The notes under the pieces were generated by a model. That model was given only the letters and a program-made list of their open reading frames with translations. It ran no database searches and was not told the DNA's origin. DNA of 64,000 nt from the NCBI GenBank assembly GCA_018056705.1, contig JAGPFE010000001.1:159239-223238 (forward strand), read 5' to 3'. The stretch is from Candidatus Hydrogenedentota bacterium (GTDB lineage: Bacteria > Hydrogenedentota > Hydrogenedentia > Hydrogenedentales > CAITNO01). Both the position numbers and the translations under genes were made by a program. Positions within the stretch are counted from its first letter, which is position 1, and every line of letters starts with the position of its first letter. This document shows positions 16,915 through 25,512 of the stretch, piece by piece.

Positions 16915-16959
16915 TTCCAGGTGGAGGCGAACAGGCGCGTCCGCAACGGGAGTACACTC

Positions 16960-19900
16960 ATGCGTTACCATTTGCCGGTATTGGCGATCATCATGGCGAT
17001 TTCCACTTTCGGGTATGCCGTGCCCGGTCCGGACAGCGTGGAACTGACCCGTACCGCCACGATCACGGGTCCCGCCGCCACACCGCCGAATCACCTTCAG
17101 GTAGCCGTCACGATAACCGTGGAGGCCGGGGTAAATGTCGCCTCTTCTCTTACGGCCTTCACCATTCAGGAGGTCATTCCATCCGGTTGGAATTACGTCT
17201 CCGTGGACGCTTCACCGGAGCCCGCGGTAGCCGGGCCGGATCCCAATTCTCCGACGACGCTGAACTTCGTGTGGGTAACGTTGCCCAATCTTTCATCGCC
17301 GTTTACGATGACGTATTACCTGGCCATCCCGACCGGCAGTACCGGCGGCGAAATTACCGGCCAGGTACTCTATCGCACCAGTGGCGGTACCCTTTCCAGC
17401 ATGCCGGTTTCCACGCTTCAGGATTATTTCAACTGTCTTCTGATGACCCGGACCGCTCCGGCCCAGTACCGGGCGGGGGACCAGGTTACCGTTACGGTTA
17501 CCGTGCATTCCTTCTGCGGCGACACCTCGTCCCAATCATTGACCGCCCTGGGCGTGGAAGAGACTATTCCGGCCGGGTGGACCCTGGTTTCCGTGTCCGG
17601 CGCGGGGGATATCCAATCTCCGCCAGGAACCACGGGAACCCTTGAATTCGGATGGACGACCATACCTACCACATTCCCCTTGACTTTCTCATACGTGCTG
17701 AGTGTTCCACAGGACGCCACGGGAAACGTGACGATTGACGGCGTGATATTGAGCCGTCTCGGGCCAAGCGAGCAGTTGACCTCACCCCGCGAACAGACCT
17801 CGATCGCCCTCGTGCCTACTTCGTTGGTGCCCAACGTGACCGGCCAGTCCGAAACGACCGCCCGTGCGGCGATCGAGTCGGCCGGGTTGATCGTGGGAGA
17901 TACGAGTTACCAGTGCAATAACGCTATAGCCGCCGGAACGGTCCTGGAACAAAGCCCCACCGCCGGCACCCGACTCGACTTGGGCAGCGCCGTGGACCTT
18001 GTGGTGTCCTCGGGGCCTTGCCTTGTTGAAGTACCTTCCGTGGTGGGGCAGGGATTGTCAAGCGCGATCTCCACCCTGCTGGCTGCGGGTTTCTCCATCG
18101 GAACGGCTATCCAGGCCTGTAGCGATACGTATCCTTCGGGAACGGTCATTGGCCAGGATCCCGCAGGAGGATCGAGTGTTCCCTATGGCTCCGTGATCAA
18201 CATCGTGCTCTCTTCGGGGCCATGCCAGGTGACGGTGCCGAACGTGGTAGGACAGGCCCAAGGCAGTGCTACTTCCACGCTCACGGCTGCTGGGCTGGTG
18301 GTCGGAACGGTGGTCAGCCAGTGCAGCAATACCGTTCCCGCGGGGAACGTCATCAGCCAGAATCCGGTCGGAGGAACCCAGGTCAACCCGGGTACCGCGG
18401 TGAATCTCGTGGTGTCGGCGGGCGCGCCCAGTGTACCTGGTGTTACCGGCCAGCCGGAAGACGCGGCAAGGGCGGCGATAGAAGCCGTCCCCGGCTTGAC
18501 AGTTTCTGTCTCTTATCAGTGCAGCGATACCACGCCGGCAGGACAGGTTATCACCCAGACCCCCCAGCCGGGACCTGCTGTCTGTGGCACGACGGTCACA
18601 CTGACCGTGTCCAGTGGACCGTGTAACGCGACGGTTCCCGACGTGGTTGGCTTGACCCGGGAAGCCGCGGAAGCCGCCGTAACGGCTGCCGGATTGATTC
18701 CCAGCGCGCAGGAAGTCTGCAATGACACGGTACCGGCTGGAACCGTTAGTACTCAGAATCCCGCTGCGGGCGTTTCTGTTACTATTGGAACAACAGTGAG
18801 TATCGCGATATCGACAGGCGCTCCGGTGGTGCCGGATGTAATTGGCCTGACTGAAGCCACGGCATGGTCTCTCGTGAACGCGGTGACTGGCCTTTCTGTA
18901 ACCACGACCCGTGTTTGCAGCAATACCGTCGAAGCGGGCACGGTCATCAGCCAGAATCCGGAACCCGGGCCATCTTCCTGTGGCACGACGGTCACGCTGG
19001 CCATATCCACCGGGCCTTGTAACGCCACGGTTCCCGACGTGGCGGGCCTTGCCCGGGAAGCCGCGGAAGCGGTTATTACGGCGGCTGGCCTCTACGTCGG
19101 GACAGTCACGGAACAGTGCAGTGACACGGTGGCCGCGGGCAGTGTAATCGGCCAGGATCCGGTGGGTGGCACGGAGGTAACCCTTGGCACGAGTGTCGAC
19201 CTCGTGGTGTCGACCGGCTCGTGCAATGCGGTGGTACCCGACGTGGTGGGCCTGACGCAGGTTGCCGCGACGACGGCGATCACAGCGGCCGGACTATATG
19301 TCGGCACGGTTACGGAACAGTGCAGTGACACGGTAGCCGCGGGCAGCGTGATCAGCCAGAACCCGGTCGCTGGGACGGCGGTTACGGAGGGATCCACAGT
19401 CGACCTGGTGGTGTCCTCGGGTCCATGCGGTGGCCAGCAGGTGACGGTGCCCAACGTGGTGGGCCTGACGCAGGCAGCCGCAACGACGGCGATCACAGCG
19501 GCCGGACTGTATGTTGGCACGGTTACGGAACAGTGCAGTGACACGGTGTCCGCGGGTCAGGTGATCAGCCAGGATCCGGCAGTTGGCGCGTCGGTGGCGC
19601 CCGGCACGGCGGTGAACCTCGTGGTGTCCTCGGGTCCATGCGGTGGCCAGCAGGTGACGGTGCCCAACGTGGTGAACAAGCCTGAGGCGGACGCCCGGGC
19701 GGAGATCATGGCTGCGGGCCTGGTAGTCGGCACGGTGACGACGCAATGCAGTGACACGGCGCCCGCGGGTCAGGTGATCAGCCAGGATCCGGTGGGTGGC
19801 GCGTCGGTAGCGCCCGGCACGGCGGTCAACCTCGTGGTGTCCGCGGGTCCGGCGGTGGTGCCGAACGTGACAGGCCAGGCGCAATCGGCCGCGACGGCGG

Positions 19901-20385
19901 CGATCGAAGGCGCGGGCCTGGTAGTCGGCACGGTACAGCCGGTGTACAGCACCACCGTGGCGGCCGGCGTGGTGATCCGGCAGTATCCGGCGGCAGGTGT
20001 GACCCTGACCTGTGGCGCGTCGGTGAACCTGCTGGTGTCGCAGGGCGCTCCGGACAAGGTGCCGACGAACCGCGAGGTCATGAAGCAGATCCACGACCAG
20101 TTCAAGGATCTGGACACCAACGGCGACGGATTCCTGTCGCTGGAGGAAGTGCTGGCGGCAGTGCCGAACCTGCCCATCGACGTCTTCGACCTGATCGACG
20201 CGGACGGTGGCGGCCAGTTGACGCTGGACGAATTGAAGAACTACCTGAAGATCAACGGGTGCTTCGGCTGCGTCAAGCGGCTGTTCGTGAAGGACCTGCT
20301 GATTTCGGCGGGCGGTGACCTGTTGCTGGCCGGCCTGGGGTTATCACTGCTGATCAGCGCGTTACAGCGTCGTAATTCCCGCTGA
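16960..20385 (+). CDS. Giant PASTA-repeat surface protein with EF-hand and C-terminal anchor
   Basis: This is an exported repeat protein (1141 aa). Order of parts: signal peptide (MRYHLPVLAIIMAIS, cleaved near residue 22); two DUF11-like beta domains, about 25-285; eleven tandem PASTA-like units of about 66 residues, roughly 287-1030 (each begins VPNV/VPDV-x-G and contains GxVISQxPxxG and LVVSSGP); a paired EF-hand (LDTNGDGFLSLEE and IDADGGGQLTLDE); then a Cys-x-x-Cys segment and a hydrophobic C-terminal helix ending RRNSR. Most units carry two Cys, one after helix 1 (QCS) and one at the end (SSGPC), suggesting disulfides. PASTA domains usually sit on Ser/Thr kinases or PBPs and bind peptidoglycan; here there is no enzyme. 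The C-terminus looks like a membrane anchor or sorting tail. I infer a calcium-stabilised wall or surface stalk. Confidence 0.85.
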   Translation: MRYHLPVLAIIMAISTFGYAVPGPDSVELTRTATITGPAATPPNHLQVAVTITVEAGVNVASSLTAFTIQEVIPSGWNYVSVDASPEPAVAGPDPNSPTTLNFVWVTLPNLSSPFTMTYYLAIPTGSTGGEITGQVLYRTSGGTLSSMPVSTLQDYFNCLLMTRTAPAQYRAGDQVTVTVTVHSFCGDTSSQSLTALGVEETIPAGWTLVSVSGAGDIQSPPGTTGTLEFGWTTIPTTFPLTFSYVLSVPQDATGNVTIDGVILSRLGPSEQLTSPREQTSIALVPTSLVPNVTGQSETTARAAIESAGLIVGDTSYQCNNAIAAGTVLEQSPTAGTRLDLGSAVDLVVSSGPCLVEVPSVVGQGLSSAISTLLAAGFSIGTAIQACSDTYPSGTVIGQDPAGGSSVPYGSVINIVLSSGPCQVTVPNVVGQAQGSATSTLTAAGLVVGTVVSQCSNTVPAGNVISQNPVGGTQVNPGTAVNLVVSAGAPSVPGVTGQPEDAARAAIEAVPGLTVSVSYQCSDTTPAGQVITQTPQPGPAVCGTTVTLTVSSGPCNATVPDVVGLTREAAEAAVTAAGLIPSAQEVCNDTVPAGTVSTQNPAAGVSVTIGTTVSIAISTGAPVVPDVIGLTEATAWSLVNAVTGLSVTTTRVCSNTVEAGTVISQNPEPGPSSCGTTVTLAISTGPCNATVPDVAGLAREAAEAVITAAGLYVGTVTEQCSDTVAAGSVIGQDPVGGTEVTLGTSVDLVVSTGSCNAVVPDVVGLTQVAATTAITAAGLYVGTVTEQCSDTVAAGSVISQNPVAGTAVTEGSTVDLVVSSGPCGGQQVTVPNVVGLTQAAATTAITAAGLYVGTVTEQCSDTVSAGQVISQDPAVGASVAPGTAVNLVVSSGPCGGQQVTVPNVVNKPEADARAEIMAAGLVVGTVTTQCSDTAPAGQVISQDPVGGASVAPGTAVNLVVSAGPAVVPNVTGQAQSAATAAIEGAGLVVGTVQPVYSTTVAAGVVIRQYPAAGVTLTCGASVNLLVSQGAPDKVPTNREVMKQIHDQFKDLDTNGDGFLSLEEVLAAVPNLPIDVFDLIDADGGGQLTLDELKNYLKINGCFGCVKRLFVKDLLISAGGDLLLAGLGLSLLISALQRRNSR
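19050..19860 (+). repeat. Near-identical ~200-213 bp tandem DNA repeats in the PASTA gene
   Basis: Units 7-10 of the PASTA array are nearly identical in DNA. For example, a stretch of about 56 bases starting GGTGTCCTCGG recurs exactly 213 bases later (19410 and 19623), and GTTACGGAACAGTGCAGTGA recurs in adjacent units. The earlier units are much more diverged. Confidence 0.85.
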
Positions 20386-20394
20386 TTTTCAGAA

Positions 20395-20445
20395 AAAAAG
20401 TTTGGCAGGGTCGACCGTCTGAATGGACTGTCGACCCTGCTTTAT
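20395..20445 (+). terminator. Intrinsic terminator of the PASTA gene
   Basis: A perfect 11-pair stem (GCAGGGTCGAC / GTCGACCCTGC) is flanked by an A-run on the left and TTTAT on the right, so it may work from both sides. Confidence 0.7.
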
Positions 20446-20490
20446 CAGTGTCTATGACGAAGGTGGCTCGACCGACCGGGGTATTCGTCC

Positions 20491-23028
20491 ATGCGGAACA
20501 TGGTCCTTTTACCGCTGATGTTTCTGGTGATCGTGGTCTGCTCAATTTCCCGTGAAGCATGCGCCACTTCTCCCTGGGAAAAGGCGGAACAGAATGGTCC
20601 GCGTACCCAGAGGGCTATCCAGTTCTGTCTGAATCTCATGAACGCCTGGCTGGCCCAGGCGGATCCCGACACGGGACTGTTACCCCGACGGCTTGATAAA
20701 GAACGTTACTGGAACGCGCGGGACTGCGCGGCGGACAATTTCCCCTTTCTGACCATTCTGGCGCGCACCACGGGACTCCCTCATGCCATCACCGCCATGG
20801 ACGCGATATTTCAACGGGAACAGGAACTGACGCCCCGTTCTGAGTTCCTGGGACTTCCAGATACGTACGACTTCGCGAAGGGAGGTTTCCTGAAGGATCA
20901 GCCCGATTTTAATGAAGCCATTTTTGGCACGTCTGAATACATCAAGGATGGGCTGATGCCGATGACGGACTGGCTCGGAAGAGGACCGTGGTATGACCGG
21001 ATGATCTGGTTGATTGACACGCTCTACGACCTGGCGGCAAAACTGGGCCGCCACCCCCTCCCTACCGACAACCTTGAGGTTCTAGGCAACCTGCTGCAGG
21101 TAAACGCCCGGCTCTACTGGATGACCGGCGAACCCCGTTTCGCGGACCGGGCGTTTGCCATTGCCGACGAGTTACTGACGCGGAATCCCCTTTTACACCA
21201 GCCAAGACTTATCCTGGATGACCATGGCTGTGAGGCCATTGGTGGCCTGTCGGAAACTTATGTCCTGGCCGGTAAAGCAGATCCCGAGCGTCGCGCGGCT
21301 TACCGGGAACCATTACTGGCGTTATACCGCGCCATTCTGCGGCAGGGGACTAACGAAGATGGCATGCTTTATAACTGGTTTGAACCGGCTACGGGCACGC
21401 ATGCTCCGGATTTCACCGACTCCTGGGGATACGACTACAACGCTTTTCTGACGCTGGCTATCGAGGAAAACGACAGCGCCTTACTCGAAGCCTGCCGCCG
21501 CGTGCTGCGCAACATCCACAAGTACCTTGGCACGCCCTGGGACAATGGTAGCGCGGATGGATACGCCGACAGCGTGGAGAGCGCCATCAACCTGATCAAT
21601 AGACTGGGGCCCATTCCGTCTGCCGTCCAGTGGATAGAACAGTCGATGGAGCACATCTATGCCAGGCAGCGCCCGGACGGTATGCTCGAAGCCTGGTACG
21701 GTGACGGCAACTCGATTCGTACCGCGCTGATGTACGTCCTGATGCTTACCCAGGGTTTTACGGTTCGTCCGTGGCGTCCGGACGTCCAGTTCGGCGTCGC
21801 GCGAGAAGGTGACGCGCTTTACCTGACCATCAGAACGGAATATGACTGGCAGGGTGAACTGGTTGCCGACCGTCCCCGTCACCGGGATTGGCATCATTTC
21901 CCCTGGGACTATCCAAGGATCAACCAGTTCCAGGAGTGGTTTATGATCGGTGATGAAGAAACCTGCGTGCTGGAGGATGAAAGTGGAAATGCCACCACGA
22001 TTTCGGGTGCCATGCTGCGAAATTACCGGCTGACCCTTCCCGGTGGCCGGATGCTCCGCCTGAAACTTTCCAGGCTGCCGGAAAACAGGGCTGCCAGTAG
22101 CGTTTCAGAAAACACTGGAATCGTCTTGGAATCCTTTGCCCCCTGGCGCGAAAAGGCCCTGCCCGATCTTTTGACGGCGGATTCCCTGGTTTCCTGGCAA
22201 GCTCGTCTCCGGGGCGCGTTAAAGGCGTTGCTGCGGGTTCCGGAGCCCCTGCCGGACTCACCGCTGGATCCAAAGGTTGAGTCCGAGCAGCCAGAACCAG
22301 GTGGCACGACCGATCGCAGACTCTCCGTGGCTGGCTACACTGGCCGGCGGATCATGCTGCGCGCGCGAATACCGACAGGAGCCGCGCGGGCATCCCTGCG
22401 GGGCGTCGTCTGCCTGGGGGGCCATGGCAGTAACCTCGACACCGTATTCGAGGATTCCCAGTACAGGCAGTTTGCCCGGCATCTTGCCGCGCGTGGCGTG
22501 GCCGTAGTCTCGGTGGACATTTCCCGGCACGAAACCCTGGATATCGGCACAACGCTCATGGGCGAACGCCTGATGGACGCCTGTCGAGCGGTAGACTATC
22601 TGACATCCCTTCCCGAAGTCGATTCCAGGCGCATCGGATGCGCGGGGCTTTCCCTCGGTGGTGAAATGGCCATGTGGCTGGGCGCGTTAGACGAGCGGGT
22701 CCAGGCGGTATGCTCCATGGGGTTTCTCACCTGGATGAACCAGATGGAGCGTAATCACTGCGCGTGCTGGAAAGTCGATGGCCTACGGGAAATTTGCGAT
22801 TTTCCGGATATTTACGCCCTGATCGCGCCCCGTGCCCTGCTGTTGCAGTTAGGTCGCCAGGAACCGCTGGACCAGTTCAACATCGTCCAGGGCGAATCCG
22901 CTTATCGGGACTTGCGCCGCGCCTGGGAGGCTTCCGGAAACTTACAAGGAGTTCAGTTTCACGCGCATCCGGGCGGCCATGAGGTAGACCTGCCCTCCCT
23001 GCTCTCCTTTTTTACTGGAAACTGGTAA
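20491..23028 (+). CDS. Exported fusion: alpha-barrel glycan enzyme plus alpha/beta hydrolase
   Basis: This 845-residue protein starts with a signal peptide (MRNMVLLPLMFLVIVVCSIS). Residues about 30-440 form an all-helical, Trp/Tyr/Asp-rich region (ARDCAADNFPFL, DSWGYDYNAFL, DNGSADGYADSVESA, RQRPDGMLEAWYGDGNS) that looks like an (alpha/alpha)6 barrel glycoside hydrolase or lyase, without a family I can name. A beta-rich linker follows. Residues about 640-845 are an alpha/beta hydrolase: CLGGHGSN, nucleophile elbow GLSLGGE near 718-724 (Ser about 720), acid region RALLLQLGRQEPLD, and His in HPGGHEVD. The second domain resembles acetylxylan-esterase or dienelactone-hydrolase-like enzymes. I infer that it removes ester groups and then cleaves a glycan. 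A ROK kinase gene follows 61 bases later, probably in the same transcript. Confidence 0.75.
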   Translation: MRNMVLLPLMFLVIVVCSISREACATSPWEKAEQNGPRTQRAIQFCLNLMNAWLAQADPDTGLLPRRLDKERYWNARDCAADNFPFLTILARTTGLPHAITAMDAIFQREQELTPRSEFLGLPDTYDFAKGGFLKDQPDFNEAIFGTSEYIKDGLMPMTDWLGRGPWYDRMIWLIDTLYDLAAKLGRHPLPTDNLEVLGNLLQVNARLYWMTGEPRFADRAFAIADELLTRNPLLHQPRLILDDHGCEAIGGLSETYVLAGKADPERRAAYREPLLALYRAILRQGTNEDGMLYNWFEPATGTHAPDFTDSWGYDYNAFLTLAIEENDSALLEACRRVLRNIHKYLGTPWDNGSADGYADSVESAINLINRLGPIPSAVQWIEQSMEHIYARQRPDGMLEAWYGDGNSIRTALMYVLMLTQGFTVRPWRPDVQFGVAREGDALYLTIRTEYDWQGELVADRPRHRDWHHFPWDYPRINQFQEWFMIGDEETCVLEDESGNATTISGAMLRNYRLTLPGGRMLRLKLSRLPENRAASSVSENTGIVLESFAPWREKALPDLLTADSLVSWQARLRGALKALLRVPEPLPDSPLDPKVESEQPEPGGTTDRRLSVAGYTGRRIMLRARIPTGAARASLRGVVCLGGHGSNLDTVFEDSQYRQFARHLAARGVAVVSVDISRHETLDIGTTLMGERLMDACRAVDYLTSLPEVDSRRIGCAGLSLGGEMAMWLGALDERVQAVCSMGFLTWMNQMERNHCACWKVDGLREICDFPDIYALIAPRALLLQLGRQEPLDQFNIVQGESAYRDLRRAWEASGNLQGVQFHAHPGGHEVDLPSLLSFFTGNW

Positions 23029-23089
23029 AATATCGCCTGCCTTGTGGCGGTACAGGCCGGAAATCACGTGGAAAGGCGGAAGAGAGGTC

Positions 23090-24064
23090 ATGACGCGCTC
23101 GACTGTCGGTGTCGTGGGGGTTGAAATCGGCGGGACAAAACTGCAATGCGCCCTGGGAACAGCCACCGGGGAGGTGCTTTCCCGGGAACGGGCGCGGGTG
23201 GAACCTGGCTGGACAGCCCGGGAAATCTACGACTGGGTGGAACAGGCCATCAACCGGGCAATTGCCGCCGCAACTTCCGTGACGACATCCGTTCAGGCTG
23301 TCGGGGTGGGGTTTGGCGGTCCGGTGGACACCGCCACGGGAACCGTGCTGGTTTCACATCAGGTCAGCGGCTGGGAAAACCGGCCGCTGAAACTCATGCT
23401 TGAAAAGCGGTTTGGTTTGCCCGTGGTCGTCGAAAACGATGCCAATGCCGCCGGCTGGGCGGAATATTGCCTTGGTGCCGGACGCGGCACGCGGAACTTC
23501 ATGTATACGAATATCGGTAGTGGCATCGGGGGAGCCCTGATCATCGGGGGCGCCCTGTACAATGGCCAGGGACTTGGGGCAGCGGAAATAGGTCACACGT
23601 GGGTGCCCGACTGGACTGTGTCGACACCCGGGCAATCCCGCAAACTTGAATTGATCTGCTCGGGATGGTCCATCGAAAAAAGGATCCGCGCCTGGACGGA
23701 TCTGGACCGGTCTTCACTCCTGTGGGAACTGTGCGGCGGCAATCCATCCAGCCTGACGGCGCCCATGCTGGCCGAGGCTGCCCGTCGTGGGGATGCCCGT
23801 GCGCTCGGGGAGATCGCGAACGTTGCTGAAACCGTCGGCCTTGCCCTTGCCAATGCCGCCACGCTGTTTCATCCGGAAATCATCGCCCTTGGTGGAGGGG
23901 TATCCCTCATGGGCGAGGTATTGCTTCAACCTCTCCGGAAATCCTTCGAAAATCACCTTTTCGGACCATTCCGGGGAACCACCCGCGTCGTGCCCTGCCA
24001 ACTGGAAGAGGACGTGGTCATCGTCGGCGCCCTGTTGCTAGCGGGGGCGCTTGTCTCCAGTTAG
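23090..24064 (+). CDS. ROK family sugar kinase-like protein
   Basis: This is a ROK-family protein (324 aa), in the actin-like ATPase fold that includes glucokinases and N-acetylhexosamine kinases. It has the ATP phosphate loop GVEIGGTKLQ at about residues 8-17, GVGFGGPVDTATG, the catalytic Asp in VENDANAAG, GSGIGGALIIGG, and the ROK His in AAEIGHTWV. The usual zinc-binding Cys cluster that follows this His (C-x-C-G-x-x-G-C) is absent, replaced by a longer VPDWTVSTPGQ segment, so it is a divergent member. There is no DNA-binding domain, so it is an enzyme rather than a repressor. ATG 23090 is preceded by GGAAGAG. It probably phosphorylates a sugar released by the upstream hydrolase. Its stop overlaps the convergent gene by four bases. 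Confidence 0.85.
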   Translation: MTRSTVGVVGVEIGGTKLQCALGTATGEVLSRERARVEPGWTAREIYDWVEQAINRAIAAATSVTTSVQAVGVGFGGPVDTATGTVLVSHQVSGWENRPLKLMLEKRFGLPVVVENDANAAGWAEYCLGAGRGTRNFMYTNIGSGIGGALIIGGALYNGQGLGAAEIGHTWVPDWTVSTPGQSRKLELICSGWSIEKRIRAWTDLDRSSLLWELCGGNPSSLTAPMLAEAARRGDARALGEIANVAETVGLALANAATLFHPEIIALGGGVSLMGEVLLQPLRKSFENHLFGPFRGTTRVVPCQLEEDVVIVGALLLAGALVSS

Positions 24065-24840
24065 AGGCAGGCATCCGGAGGGGTTAGGATCGTGTACAGA
24101 CCGTTAACCCATTTTGTTTCTATTGCCCGGATGCCTTCGGCCACGGCGTGAATCTGGGCGGGGCTTAGATGACGCGCGAGGTTCACGCACTCTTCCAGCA
24201 GTTCCCGGGCCAGGGCTACTGCTGCCTGTTCTTCCCGTGTCCACGTGGAGGAATCCCGTCGAAACGCCTCGTCGAGCGTGGCAGCCACTTGCAGGGCGAC
24301 CTCCCAACCCTGGACGTTGGTAAAACTGGTCAGGATAGCGTATACGCCTTCAACGAAACGTTCGTACCGCGTCCTTTGGACCCGGCTCGCGGCCTTGACC
24401 AGTGCCGCGCGGTCCGGGCTACGCTTACTGCATCCTGTCTTACCTGTTTGCTCCAGTTCGCGGGCTGTTTCCATTTCGATGGTCCGGATGGCCTCGTAAG
24501 CATCGATCAGCAGCCCGGCGGTGTGGATCAGAAAAGGAACATGCTTGCCCCGGAACAGCAGCACGCGGGACAGGACCATGGCGGCTCGCCCGGTTTTTAC
24601 CGGATGGGCAAGCATGCCCCGGACAGTCTGAAATGCTTGATCCAGGGCCTCCCGTTCCGCTGGCGGCGGATACAGGCGATCCAGCACGAAACGCCGTAAC
24701 GCGCTCAGCGTGGCTGGATCCAGATCCCGAAACCCCGGCAACCGCGCCAGGGTTTCCGGATCGTAGCGTTCCTCCAGCGATTCCCGGAAAAAATGTCTGA
24801 CGACATCAAGATGGTTCACGCGCGGGTTCATGTATGTCAT
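24061..24840 (-). CDS. Hypothetical helical protein (259 aa)
   Basis: I do not recognise a family. The product looks almost entirely helical, with no signal peptide and no membrane segment. Visible features are FRESLEERYDPETLARLPGF near the start, FVLDRLYPPP, and a charged middle, about residues 130-165, with a Cys-Ser-Lys-Arg cluster. The start is uncertain: MTYMNPRV at 24840 or MNPRV at 24831, and neither has a clear ribosome binding site. It is divergent from the GNAT gene with about 80 bases between them, and convergent with the ROK gene. Confidence 0.55.
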   Translation of the reverse strand: MTYMNPRVNHLDVVRHFFRESLEERYDPETLARLPGFRDLDPATLSALRRFVLDRLYPPPAEREALDQAFQTVRGMLAHPVKTGRAAMVLSRVLLFRGKHVPFLIHTAGLLIDAYEAIRTIEMETARELEQTGKTGCSKRSPDRAALVKAASRVQRTRYERFVEGVYAILTSFTNVQGWEVALQVAATLDEAFRRDSSTWTREEQAAVALARELLEECVNLARHLSPAQIHAVAEGIRAIETKWVNGLYTILTPPDACL

Positions 24841-24921
24841 AACGGTAATCTTGTGGAGATACCGGAACAAAATCCTTCTTTTAATGGTTTCCAGAATAAC
24901 AGGTATTGAGGAGAAGAGACC

Positions 24922-25506
24922 ATGTACGCGCCAATTGAAATTCCTGAGCAGTTGAATTTACCGGAAACAAGGAAGTTCGAAGGACAGGAAATCACGTTCC
25001 GCATGATGACTTCGGCGGATCGGCAGTTGCTGGCCGACTTCGGAAGTAAATTGAATCGTGAGGACCTTGTCTTCATGCGGATGGATATCAGTCGCCCGGA
25101 AGCCGTTGACGAATGGTGCGCCAATGTGGAACAGGATCGCACTAAAACCATTGTTGCCCTGGATGCCTCCGGGTCCCTGGTAGGATACGCGAGCCTGCAT
25201 CAGAACAAGCTCCTCTGGACGCGGCACCTTGGAGAAATCCGACTGTTCGTGTTGCGCGAATATCGCGACATGGGCATCGGGCGGGTCCTCGCGGGACTCG
25301 TCCTCAGTCTCGCCCGGAAGAACGGCGCGAAAATCGTCGAGGTAAATGTCCCGCGTATTCAGCCGGAAGTGCAACGGGTACTCCAGAAACTTGGTTTCCA
25401 GCCGGAAGCGCTCCTGACGGACTGGCTCATGGACCCGGAAGGGAACACCCACGACATGATTATCATGTCCTTCCGCTTCGACGATCGCATGGAACGGGGT
25501 GACTGA
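24922..25506 (+). CDS. GNAT family N-acetyltransferase
   Basis: This is a GNAT-fold acetyltransferase (194 aa) that transfers an acetyl group from acetyl-CoA. The acetyl-CoA site is visible as EIRLFVLREYRDMGIGRVLAG at about 108-128, where the R-x-x-G-I-G-R pattern matches motif A. It is followed by a strand with KIVEVNVPR and a helix LQKLGFQPEA. The start has GAGGAGAAGAG upstream. The N-terminal 40 residues (ITFRMMTSADRQLL) match the usual first strand and helix. The acceptor cannot be told. It is a single gene, followed after six bases by convergent tamB. Confidence 0.88.
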   Translation: MYAPIEIPEQLNLPETRKFEGQEITFRMMTSADRQLLADFGSKLNREDLVFMRMDISRPEAVDEWCANVEQDRTKTIVALDASGSLVGYASLHQNKLLWTRHLGEIRLFVLREYRDMGIGRVLAGLVLSLARKNGAKIVEVNVPRIQPEVQRVLQKLGFQPEALLTDWLMDPEGNTHDMIIMSFRFDDRMERGD

Positions 25507-25512
25507 CCGTCT

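Noticed and set aside
17820..20050. Possible CRISPR or satellite array
   Set aside because: The repeats are about 200 bases, in one open frame and encode PASTA units; there are no short direct repeats with unique spacers.
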